NCBI GenBank assembly: GCA_023386955.1
Contig: JAEWIS010000031.1
Location: 62,001-126,000, forward strand
Length of the DNA stretch: 64,000 bases
From: Bacillota bacterium
GTDB lineage: Bacteria; Bacillota; Bacilli; Paenibacillales; NBRC-103111
Direction of reading: 5' to 3'
Shown here: one piece after another, positions 1 to 7,430 of the stretch
Numbering within the stretch: the stretch's first letter is position 1
Layout: the number at the start of each line of letters is the position of its first letter
Notes under the pieces: generated by a model
Database searches by the model: none
What the model saw: only the letters and a program-made list of their open reading frames with translations
Told to the model about the DNA's origin: nothing
Translations under genes and position numbers: made by a program

Positions 1-20
1 CGCCCCCTCCTGTAGCATGA

Positions 21-51
21 AGCCGCTCATTACGGGAACGTAAGAGCGGCT
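21..51. terminator. Strong stem-loop at the left edge, possible terminator
   Basis: A 13-bp stem with one bulged A pairs AGCCGCTC-TTACG with CGTAAGAGCGGCT around a GGAA loop. The following bases (CTTTCG) make only a weak T-run. It sits between the left edge and the end of the minus-strand zinc-ribbon gene, so it may terminate that operon or a gene outside the window. Confidence 0.45.
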
Positions 52-139
52 CTTTCGCAGCTGTACATGATATCAGGATATGGGCGAAAGCTTGAACAGG
101 TTACTCCCCGGCAAAAGAAGCCCGGCTGCCAATCAGAAA

Positions 140-535
140 TCAACCGAAGAAAAAGTCCAGTGTGGAACCAAGCTCCCCCGATTTTTTACCCCGTAAAATA
201 TTCGGGTCATAAATCTCCACAAACCCGCAATCCGTGCACGAAACAAATAAGTAGTGATGATGCTGGATATCCAACAGCTTGGATAAGCCCGTTCCGGTCA
301 TCGCCACCTCCTGGATGCTGCTGGACCTGCCCCCGCACTTGGTACACCGGAAGCGGCTGGCGATGATGTCTTCCACTCTATCCGTGGAATCCCGCTCCTC
401 CCCCGTCTCTTCGCCCTCCAGCTCCCCGGACTCCGCCTCCAATACGGCCTCCTCCGGCAAAAAAATGGCCGTCTTACAATGAGGACAACGGTCATGGACC
501 GGTTCCATCTCCTTATAGCACCATGGACATTCCAT
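140..535 (-). CDS. Double zinc-ribbon protein (DUF2082/zinc_ribbon_13-like)
   Basis: This 131-residue protein has two four-cysteine zinc knuckles. One is at the N-terminus (Cys3, 6, 17, 20) and one is C-terminal (Cys64, 67, 100, 103). A very acidic linker at about residues 28-56 separates them. The C-terminal half, with GTGLSKLLDIQHHHY and CTDCGFVEIY, resembles the DUF2082 zinc-ribbon family. The start has GGAGGG eight bases upstream. It begins 30 bases after the DUF4129 gene on the same strand and is probably the last gene of the moxR operon. A nucleic-acid or protein-binding role is only inferred from the zinc ribbons. Confidence 0.8.
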   Translation of the reverse strand: MECPWCYKEMEPVHDRCPHCKTAIFLPEEAVLEAESGELEGEETGEERDSTDRVEDIIASRFRCTKCGGRSSSIQEVAMTGTGLSKLLDIQHHHYLFVSCTDCGFVEIYDPNILRGKKSGELGSTLDFFFG

Positions 536-564
536 ATGGGTATCCCTCCATCATGATGCTCCGC

Positions 565-1929
565 TTATTTGTCTGTGCTCCTGCTGCGGAACCGGGCCAC
601 CTCTGCGTCATCCGGCTCCTGTCCGCCATAACGGGCCCGTTCGTAGGCATCGCTCAGCTCCCGGTCCAGAAGCTTCGCCGCCGTCTGTCCGGCAGCGGCG
701 GCCTGCAGCCCGGGCTTCGGCTTGGCCGCTTCCCGGGCAGCTGCCGCGGCTGCTTCCGCCGGGGTCCATTCCGCCTGCCAGCGGAAGCCCACCCGGACTG
801 CCCGGCGCACCGCCTGGGCATAGAGGTAACGCATCCGCTGGCGGTTGTCCGCAAGGTCCTCCCAGCGGACCTCGCGGCGACCTTGGAACAAGCGTTTCAG
901 CCGTGCCAACGGACCGCCGCCGCCGGGTTTCCCCTCCCGGGTGGACAGCACCGTATCCACATATCCCGGGTCAGGGTCCTCGGTCTGGCCGTTGCCTCTC
1001 CGGGCGAACCAGGCCGCAACGCGCTTCAGCCACCCCGGAAGCCACCGGGACAGTCCCTTGAAGCAGTAATACACGAAGGCCGCAGCGGCTGCAATAAAGA
1101 CCACCATCAGCAGGTATTCCAGAATGACCCAAATGAGAGCCGGGTCACCCTTGGGCTCGGGCAAGCCGGATTGCTGCGGCCCCGGTGTGGCTGCCGGCTC
1201 CGGCGGCATTTCCACCGGTTCTCCGGCCATCAGGCCCAGCAGCCAGCGCAGGGCTTCCTTCACAGCCGTACCGATGGCGCCGTCCACCAAACCCCAGAAG
1301 GAAAGCAGAAAAATCGGAAGCCCGAATACCGCCACCAGCAACCGGTTAAAACGCCTCATGTGGCGGGCGGAAGCATTCCTGCCCCTGCCTCCATAAGCGC
1401 CTCCGGACATAGAATACGAGTTTCCGATCAGGATCGCCAGCAGAAAGAGCACCGATGCAATCACTGCCAAGCCGTCGGAATAGCTGCCCAGCCCTTCGGC
1501 CCGGTGGATATAAAAGCCGGAGGGTGCGCATAAGGCCAGTCCCATCCAAGGAAAGATAGGCTGGATTTCGCCTTTGCCGGAGCGGACAGCCCCTGCAGCC
1601 CGGACGGCCAGGACGATCCCCGCCACCGCCGACAACAGCGCGTTATACGAAACGCCGTGCAGCAGCCACGCCCAGCCCACCACCAAAGGCGCCGTCCAGA
1701 GAATCAGCAGACCCCGCCTGTTCAAAAAGGGAATCGCCGCAGATAAGGCACCCCATACGGTGTAGGCTGCCAAACCCGCCAGCCAGCCCCAGGCCCAGAC
1801 GCTGCCGTTATATAACGAGCCGGCTATCCCCAGCAGCACCGGAGACAGGGATACCAGCTCCAGCCAGCCGGGCGCGATGCCGGTCCAGCTTTTTTTTGCA
1901 TATGCCAAAAACGGATTGCCGGTCTTCAT
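565..1929 (-). CDS. DUF4129-domain membrane protein
   Basis: This 454-residue protein has seven or eight hydrophobic segments in its first 290 residues. A soluble C-terminal part follows, with the tetratricopeptide-like DUF4129 signature (RYLYAQAVRRAVRVGF ... LLDRELSDAYERARYG). It normally sits at the end of TgpA-type membrane transglutaminases, but I see no transglutaminase Cys-His-Asp core here. It follows DUF58 and MoxR genes, the usual partners of TgpA. The ATG at 1929 is preferred over a TTG two codons upstream because GGGAGG lies six bases before it. The function is unknown; the context suggests envelope protein processing or assembly. Confidence 0.8.
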   Translation of the reverse strand: MKTGNPFLAYAKKSWTGIAPGWLELVSLSPVLLGIAGSLYNGSVWAWGWLAGLAAYTVWGALSAAIPFLNRRGLLILWTAPLVVGWAWLLHGVSYNALLSAVAGIVLAVRAAGAVRSGKGEIQPIFPWMGLALCAPSGFYIHRAEGLGSYSDGLAVIASVLFLLAILIGNSYSMSGGAYGGRGRNASARHMRRFNRLLVAVFGLPIFLLSFWGLVDGAIGTAVKEALRWLLGLMAGEPVEMPPEPAATPGPQQSGLPEPKGDPALIWVILEYLLMVVFIAAAAAFVYYCFKGLSRWLPGWLKRVAAWFARRGNGQTEDPDPGYVDTVLSTREGKPGGGGPLARLKRLFQGRREVRWEDLADNRQRMRYLYAQAVRRAVRVGFRWQAEWTPAEAAAAAAREAAKPKPGLQAAAAGQTAAKLLDRELSDAYERARYGGQEPDDAEVARFRSRSTDK

Positions 1930-1985
1930 GGTCAACCTCCCTACTTACGTAAATCAAACCCGGTAACAGCCTCTGCCCCCGGTCC

Positions 1986-3137
1986 TCAGCCTGCTTGCGC
2001 CTGATCATCCGGAGAACCGGGCCGGACTTGGTCCGCTTGATGCTTGTCCCCGGCTAAACGCTCCCGCTCCAGCGGCAAAAGCAGCACCTTGCTGCCCTGC
2101 TCCTCCAGCGCCTGCATCTGCTCCTCCAGAAGCGGGCTCTTGTAGGCGGAGATGAGTACATAATCGCAGGACTCCTCCAGCCGTTCCCCTTCCAGCCGCA
2201 GATACTCGGCAAAATGCACCTGCTGCTCCAGCTTCAGCTGGGCCATGGCATCCAGCACCTGCTTATGGTGCACATTGCCTGCTCCCGGAGCCAGCCGGAT
2301 GCTGGTCTCCGGCTCATCCACAGTCGGCGCGTTGCAGCCGAAGCCAACCGGCATCCCTTCCGCCAGCGCCTGCTCCACCAGGGTTAACGCACAGCGGATG
2401 CCCCACTCCATCAGGGCCTCCTCGTTTACCTCAGCCCACATGTCTTCTTTTTCCGCAATGTTCAAAAGAATCATCAACCGCCGGTCGGCGGTATAGCCAT
2501 GCTCCCGGACCTGAAGCTGCCCCGTGCGGGAAGTGGCCTTCCAATGAATGGACCGCAGGGAATCCCCGCTGCGGTATTCCCGGACCCCCAGCATCAGATA
2601 GGGGTCCTCCACCATCCAGCGCTTAACGGCAAATTCCCCCTGCCAGCCCCGCCAGGGCAAAGGCAGCTCCTCCACGGGGACGGAGCGGGGATACACCAAA
2701 AGCCGCTGATTGACCCGGTCCGTGCGTACCGACTGGGAAATCCCGAACAGATCCCCGCAGCTGAGGGTAACGGTCTCCAGATCATAGCAGCCCCGTCTTA
2801 TACAGCGGACCTTGTGCTGGCGGATCACCTCGGTATGGCCCCACAGGGAAAACAGACTCCGGTGGTTCTGCAGCCGTGCGCCGGTGGCGATGCTGAGATT
2901 CTCCTGGCTGACAAACTGGAGGCTGGACGACAGCAGCGCTTCCAGACGCAGCCAGGGCAGGGGCAGGGCCTTGTCGTTGACAATATGCTCCTGCATCTCC
3001 ACCATATCGCCTTCCACACAAAAGTCACGGTCAAACTTGCGCCTGTAATCCAGCCGCTTGAGCCCCCGCCGGCGGAACAAAACCGACTGGCCCCACAGGG
3101 CAACCAGCGCCACTATCGCCAAAAGGGAAACACTCAC
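1986..3137 (-). CDS. DUF58 domain protein
   Basis: This 383-residue protein opens with a single hydrophobic segment (residues 2-20) and then a beta-rich region. The DUF58 hallmark GVREYRSGDSLRSIHWKATS is at about residues 184-203. In many genomes DUF58 proteins are encoded between a MoxR ATPase and a TgpA/DUF4129 protein and are thought to work with the MoxR chaperone on a membrane partner; that is exactly the order here. The start is GTG with AGGAGG ten bases upstream. The gene is separated from moxR by 615 bases holding dispersed and tandem repeats, so it may have its own promoter. Confidence 0.88.
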   Translation of the reverse strand: MSVSLLAIVALVALWGQSVLFRRRGLKRLDYRRKFDRDFCVEGDMVEMQEHIVNDKALPLPWLRLEALLSSSLQFVSQENLSIATGARLQNHRSLFSLWGHTEVIRQHKVRCIRRGCYDLETVTLSCGDLFGISQSVRTDRVNQRLLVYPRSVPVEELPLPWRGWQGEFAVKRWMVEDPYLMLGVREYRSGDSLRSIHWKATSRTGQLQVREHGYTADRRLMILLNIAEKEDMWAEVNEEALMEWGIRCALTLVEQALAEGMPVGFGCNAPTVDEPETSIRLAPGAGNVHHKQVLDAMAQLKLEQQVHFAEYLRLEGERLEESCDYVLISAYKSPLLEEQMQALEEQGSKVLLLPLERERLAGDKHQADQVRPGSPDDQAQAG

Positions 3138-3215
3138 AGATGTATTGCCTCCTATCTTGAATCACTTGGTCGATGCCGCAGGCCGGACCCGTTATGATGA
3201 GCCACGAAACTAGGG

Positions 3216-3258
3216 TGTGTCTGAAAGCTCCGAGGGGAGCAAATGTTAGCCAGACACA
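3216..3258. repeat. Imperfect inverted repeat
   Basis: TGTGTCTG at 3216-3223 pairs with CAGACACA at 3251-3258, and a second stem (GCTCC/GGAGC) lies inside. It is in the gap between DUF58 and moxR. It has no T-run in either direction. It could be a relic of a mobile-element end, but nothing else supports that. Confidence 0.4.
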
Positions 3259-3363
3259 GCAGTCAAGTACGTGATATTGTGCCACTGTCCAAAATCGGCG
3301 GCCGCTTGCCAACATATAACAGAACTTCTGTGCTCCGCAGTCCAGTAACCAGCTCCTCGCTGT

Positions 3364-3548
3364 GTAACGGAACTCACAGCACCTTAGAGGCCAAAAACCG
3401 GCTTTTTCGGCGCGTAACGGAACTCACAGGCTCTTAGAAGGCTTATTAGCGTGAATTGCGACCAATTTTGGCGTCTAAGAGCTTCTCAGTTCCGTAAGAA
3501 ATTCAAACGTCTCCATTTTTGCCGCTAAGGTGTCCTCAGTTCCGTTAG
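3364..3548. repeat. 185-bp four-repeat palindromic element, family A (copy 1)
   Basis: Four 24-base repeats start at 3364(+), 3414(+), 3475(-) and 3525(-). Each reads TAACGGAACTCA, about six variable bases, then CTTAG or close to it. Offsets are 0, 50, 111 and 161, and the element is symmetrical about 3456. Spacers of 26, 37 and 26 bases are poorly conserved apart from a GCCAAAATT-like stretch. It lies in the 615-base gap 3138-3752, which otherwise holds the stem-loop at 3216-3258 and the tandem repeat at 3621-3729; I see no gene there. Confidence 0.88.
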
Positions 3549-3620
3549 GCCCTGAAGCTTATACGCCATTGCCTCCAATGTAACGACACGAGGACAGCGT
3601 CCGCAGGATCTGATCCTACG

Positions 3621-3729
3621 GCGCCCAAGGGGCGTGTTTGGATCAGTTGGTCCGTACAGCGCCCAAGGGGGCGTGTTTGGATCAGTCGGTCCATACAGCG
3701 CCCAAGGGGCATGCTTGCATCAGCGGGCC
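3621..3729. repeat. 38/39-bp tandem repeat, 2.8 copies
   Basis: Units start at 3621, 3659 and 3698 with GCGCCCAAGGGG, followed by a GTGTTTGGATCAG-like stretch and GGTCC. The first two are nearly identical (38 and 39 bases); the third is diverged and truncated at 3729. The array ends 24 bases beyond the stop of moxR, inside the otherwise gene-free stretch of the operon. Confidence 0.85.
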
Positions 3730-3752
3730 CCGCAGAAATCCCCTGGGCCCAA

Positions 3753-4721
3753 CTACCGCGCGCCCAGCTCCTCGGCGGATTCGGTGGGCACCGGGGTTTC
3801 GGCGAGAATCCGCCGGATCGCCGATTCCGCCACCCGCTCGAAGGGGTTGCCCCGGCGGGCCGGCAGTACCCGGTGGGCCCAGACAGGCACCGCCATAGCC
3901 TTCACATCATCCGGCGACACATAGTCTCTGCCGGTAAGTGCAGCCCGGGCCTGGACCACACGGAGCATGGCCAAGCAGCCCCGGGGGCTGACCCCCGAAA
4001 GCAGGTCCTTATCGCTGCGGGTCCTCTCCGCCAAGTCCAGAATATACCCGTATAAGTCGTCATGGACGGTAACCGCCGTGTAGCTCGCCTGGGCTGCACG
4101 GATCTGGGCCGCATCCGACACCGGGGTAAGGGATGCCAGCGGGTCCGCGCTCCGGAAGCGCCGGAGGATTTCGATCCCTTCCTCACGGCCGGGATACCCC
4201 ATGCTGATCTTCAGCATAAACCGGTCCAGCTGTGCCTCGGGAAGGGGAAAGGTGCCCTGGTTCTCCAGAGGATTCTGGGTAGCCACCACCAGGAACGGCT
4301 GCTCCAAGGGATAGGTAACTCCGTCAATGGTCACCTGGCGCTCCTCCATACATTCCAGCAGCACCGACTGGGTGCGGGGAGTGGCCCGGTTGATTTCGTC
4401 TGCCAGCAGCAGATTCGTAAAAACCGGCCCCGGCCGGAACTGGAATTCCGAACGTTTCATATCAAAAAAGTTGATTCCGCTTACATCTGCCGGCAGCAAA
4501 TCCGGAGTAAACTGGATGCGGCTGAAGCCGGTGTCCAGCGACCGGGCCAGCGCCTTGGCCAGCATGGTTTTGCCTGTTCCCGGCACATCCTCCAGCAGCA
4601 CATGCCCCGACGCCAGCAGCGCCATCAGCAGCTGGTCGATAACCTCCTCCTTGCCTACAATCACCTTTTCCACATTGCGTTTGACCTGTTGGCCCCAATC
4701 CTGAATTTCCTGCAACCTCAT
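3753..4721 (-). CDS. MoxR-family AAA+ ATPase
   Basis: This 322-residue ATPase has Walker A DVPGTGKT (residues 45-52), Walker B LLLADEIN (104-111), a sensor-1 region (VVATQNP) and the MoxR-type lid domain in the last third. MoxR ATPases act as chaperones that help activate or assemble target complexes, often with DUF58 or von Willebrand A domain proteins. Here DUF58 and DUF4129 genes follow on the same strand, though the next gene is 615 bases away. GGAGG lies about ten bases before the ATG. It diverges from the histidine kinase gene across 214 bases. Confidence 0.92.
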   Translation of the reverse strand: MRLQEIQDWGQQVKRNVEKVIVGKEEVIDQLLMALLASGHVLLEDVPGTGKTMLAKALARSLDTGFSRIQFTPDLLPADVSGINFFDMKRSEFQFRPGPVFTNLLLADEINRATPRTQSVLLECMEERQVTIDGVTYPLEQPFLVVATQNPLENQGTFPLPEAQLDRFMLKISMGYPGREEGIEILRRFRSADPLASLTPVSDAAQIRAAQASYTAVTVHDDLYGYILDLAERTRSDKDLLSGVSPRGCLAMLRVVQARAALTGRDYVSPDDVKAMAVPVWAHRVLPARRGNPFERVAESAIRRILAETPVPTESAEELGAR

Positions 4722-4871
4722 GTTGCACTCCGCCTCCCTTGCATCTCACAATCTATTATCTTATCATACCACAGGAAGAAGGCAGGACGTGAGCCCTTCC
4801 GCCCAGAAATTACCTTTTCTCCATAAATCCGCTCCAGCATCGTCCATTCTTCCAAAAAAATCGACAGATTT

Positions 4872-4901
4872 TTGGCCTCCTTTTTCCAGGGGATGTATAC
4901 T
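4872..4901 (+). promoter_or_regulatory. Weak candidate sigma-A promoter for the histidine kinase
   Basis: TATACT at 4896-4901 is a good -10 box. TTGGCC at 4872-4877 is a poor -35 box at 18 bases. It is 35 bases upstream of the kinase start. Confidence 0.35.
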
Positions 4902-4935
4902 AATAAAAGAGGGAGTTATTGGACAAGGAGGCGAT

Positions 4936-7314
4936 ATGATGCATATGCTCCGCGGCTACAGGCGCGCAAGCTTTCTGCTGCTGGCTTTCCTGCCGGTGCT
5001 GGGTATGGCCTTTATCCGGGTTATGCCGGAGGGTGGGGCTTTGCTCGTCCAAAAGCCGGCCTACGGCATGATGCTTGCCGCTGCCGTGCTCCTGTCGGGC
5101 TGCCTGGGGGTAGCCGCAGGACGCTCTTACCTGATGGAGCTGGATGTTTCCCTGCGGTATTTTGCCCTGGCGTTTGCCGGCTTTGCGTTTATGGCCGCGT
5201 TCCAGGCGCTCCTGACCCCGGCAGCCGAAAGGGAAACCGCCCTTTTCCTGGGCATCGGCTCCTTGTCGCGGCTAATCCTATGTATCTACAGCTATTTGGG
5301 GCTGCGTTCCCAACTGGCCAAACGGTCTCCGGAATTCCGCAAAAAACCGCTCTCCTGGTGGCACAAGCATTTTGCCGCATGGGCGTGCGCCATACTCCTG
5401 ACCGGAGCCATAGCCGAAGCAGGCCTCCTCCATTCTTATGTCATTACCGTCATCGAGCTGCTCGCCCTGCTCACTGCTTTGGCGGCATCGGCCCATCTGC
5501 TTATGGTGCGCAGCTATTCCTCCTTGGGGCGGAATCATTTGTTTGCCCAGCTAATTTTGGCCCAGGCTTCTCTGATTGTTATCCTTGCGGCTCCCTGGAG
5601 CGCTCTCTGGTGGTTTGCCCATGGCGTTACCACCGCCGCTTTCCTGGTGCTGGGTTATGCGCTGATGCGTTCCTATGAAGAAACCCGCTCCATCGGACGG
5701 GTTTATAATGAAAATCTGCTGTATCCCGCCCTGCGGAGCGTCATGCGGACCACCCACGAGGGATTTGTCATGACGGATAACCTGGGCAGAATCAACTACG
5801 CTAACCCCCAGATGGAGGAATTCTTCCAGGAAAAACCGGCCCCCGGACAACTCATCGCCGCCTATCTGGCGAGACAGAACCTGAAAACCGCCACCCGGGA
5901 GGCCCTTTCTCCCGTCGTGGAAAGCCTGCTCTCCGGGGCGGCGGCCAGCATTGACCTCCATGTGGAGGCTCCCCGGGACGGAAGCGACCCGGTCTATTAC
6001 GAATTCTACGCCTCCCCCGTGCTGGACGAGCTGAGCCGGGCCCGGATCGGCTACCTGTTCGTCTTCCACAACCGTTCGGAGGAGGTGCGCCTGAACCGGA
6101 TGAAGGATGATTTCATCAGCATTGTCTCCCACGAGCTGCGCACCCCCATGTCCGCCATTCAGGGCTTTACCGAAATTTTGCTGGAACGGGAGGTTCCCCC
6201 GGAGAAAAGAGTCCGCTACCTGGAAACCGTCCACAATGAGGTGGTCCGGCTGTCGGCGCTGGTGGATGATTTCCTCGACATCCAGCGCATGGAGACGGGG
6301 CGGCTGGCCTACCACTTCGAGCCTCTGGATTTGGGCGGGCTGGTGGCGGAGGTCGCCGGGCAATGGCAGGGGACGGACAAACATACCCTGCGTCTCGACC
6401 TGCCTGCCCACGGGTTTTTCATCCGCGGGGACAGGGAACGGATCATCCAGGTGCTGCACAATCTGATCAGCAATGCGGTCAAATATTCCCCCGGCGCTGA
6501 GGCGGTGGATATTTCCTTGTCCTGCACCGACGGCCGCGCCGCTATCCGGGTGAAGGATTACGGGCTGGGCATTCCCGAGGAAAGCCTGACCCGCTTGTTC
6601 CAGAAGTTCTACCGGGTAGAGACAACCCGCCACCGCAAAATCCGCGGCACCGGGCTGGGGCTGTCCATTGTTCGGGAAATTGTGGATACCCACGGCGGGG
6701 AAATCCAAGTGGAATCCGTTTCCGGAAGCGGCTCCGAATTCTCCGTGCACCTGCCTGCTTATGAACCGCCGGAGCTGAAAGGGAGAATCGCCGTCCTGCA
6801 GGAGCCGGACGAGAAAAACCCGCTGCTCCTGGACACCGCCGCAGAGCGTGCCGGGGAACCCTTGCGGTTTGTCAGCCGGGAGGAGCTGTTGTTCGTGCTG
6901 GAGCAAACCCGCTCCCTGCCCAAGCTGTGGATCGCCGACATCCCCTTGGAGGAGCAGCGTGACGGCTGGAGTCTCCTGCGGATGCTGCTGGAGGAGAAGC
7001 GGTACCTGACAAGCCCGCTGCTCATGTCCGTAAGAGGATGGACACCTGGCAACGGCTATGGACATGGCAACGGCTCCGGGGATGGGGGAGCCAACAGCCT
7101 CCCGGACCGCCACTCCTCCTTGGACCGCATGGCCCGGGAGCTGCTGCGGCGTCCTGAGGAGGGCCAGCTGCTGGCCGCCGCCTATGACGAGCAGGCTCTT
7201 CTCCAGCTGCTCCACCGCCAGGGCATCGAGATCGCCGGCATTGAGCGGAGCAGCGGCATGAGCACCTTTGCCATTCTCGCCCATCCCAAGGATTCGGAGG
7301 AGCCGGCTTCTTAG
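4936..7314 (+). CDS. Membrane sensor histidine kinase with PAS and degenerate C-terminal receiver-like domain
   Basis: This 792-residue kinase starts at the ATG at 4936 because AAGGAG lies five bases upstream. It has about seven transmembrane helices in the first 240 residues, then a PAS-like domain at about 269-385. The phosphoacceptor His399 lies in SIVSHELRTP. The ATP-binding domain has an N-box near 508-520 and glycine boxes KDYGLGIPE and GTGLGLSIV. The last 180 residues, from about 612, look like a receiver domain without the usual acidic pocket, interrupted by a Gly/Asn/His-rich stretch (GNGYGHGNGSGDGG). No response regulator gene is adjacent, so its partner and signal are unknown. Confidence 0.85.
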   Translation: MMHMLRGYRRASFLLLAFLPVLGMAFIRVMPEGGALLVQKPAYGMMLAAAVLLSGCLGVAAGRSYLMELDVSLRYFALAFAGFAFMAAFQALLTPAAERETALFLGIGSLSRLILCIYSYLGLRSQLAKRSPEFRKKPLSWWHKHFAAWACAILLTGAIAEAGLLHSYVITVIELLALLTALAASAHLLMVRSYSSLGRNHLFAQLILAQASLIVILAAPWSALWWFAHGVTTAAFLVLGYALMRSYEETRSIGRVYNENLLYPALRSVMRTTHEGFVMTDNLGRINYANPQMEEFFQEKPAPGQLIAAYLARQNLKTATREALSPVVESLLSGAAASIDLHVEAPRDGSDPVYYEFYASPVLDELSRARIGYLFVFHNRSEEVRLNRMKDDFISIVSHELRTPMSAIQGFTEILLEREVPPEKRVRYLETVHNEVVRLSALVDDFLDIQRMETGRLAYHFEPLDLGGLVAEVAGQWQGTDKHTLRLDLPAHGFFIRGDRERIIQVLHNLISNAVKYSPGAEAVDISLSCTDGRAAIRVKDYGLGIPEESLTRLFQKFYRVETTRHRKIRGTGLGLSIVREIVDTHGGEIQVESVSGSGSEFSVHLPAYEPPELKGRIAVLQEPDEKNPLLLDTAAERAGEPLRFVSREELLFVLEQTRSLPKLWIADIPLEEQRDGWSLLRMLLEEKRYLTSPLLMSVRGWTPGNGYGHGNGSGDGGANSLPDRHSSLDRMARELLRRPEEGQLLAAAYDEQALLQLLHRQGIEIAGIERSSGMSTFAILAHPKDSEEPAS

Positions 7315-7430
7315 CACAAACCCATGTCCGCTTCCTGCCATCTCCTTGATGACGCGGCGCATCCGGAACGCTATAATGATGGAGAAGCGCCGGTGAACGC
7401 TTACACCAAGAGAATGGCGGGAAGAATGGC

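Noticed and set aside
523..1533. A long plus-strand reading frame opposite the DUF4129 gene
   Set aside because: It lies antisense to a gene with clear family features and ribosome site. Its product is rich in Pro/Arg/Gly with no recognisable domain.
3216..3258. End of an insertion sequence (GGGTGTGTCTG-type)
   Set aside because: There is no transposase fragment, no partner end at a suitable distance and no target duplication that I could see.
3634..3924. A small protein with repeated GSVGPYSAQG
   Set aside because: It is only the translation of the 38/39-bp tandem repeat running into the antisense of moxR, and it has no ribosome site.
5551..7362. A 603-residue minus-strand reading frame opposite the histidine kinase
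   Set aside because: It is the antisense shadow of a GC-rich gene. The kinase reading has intact catalytic motifs; the other has none.
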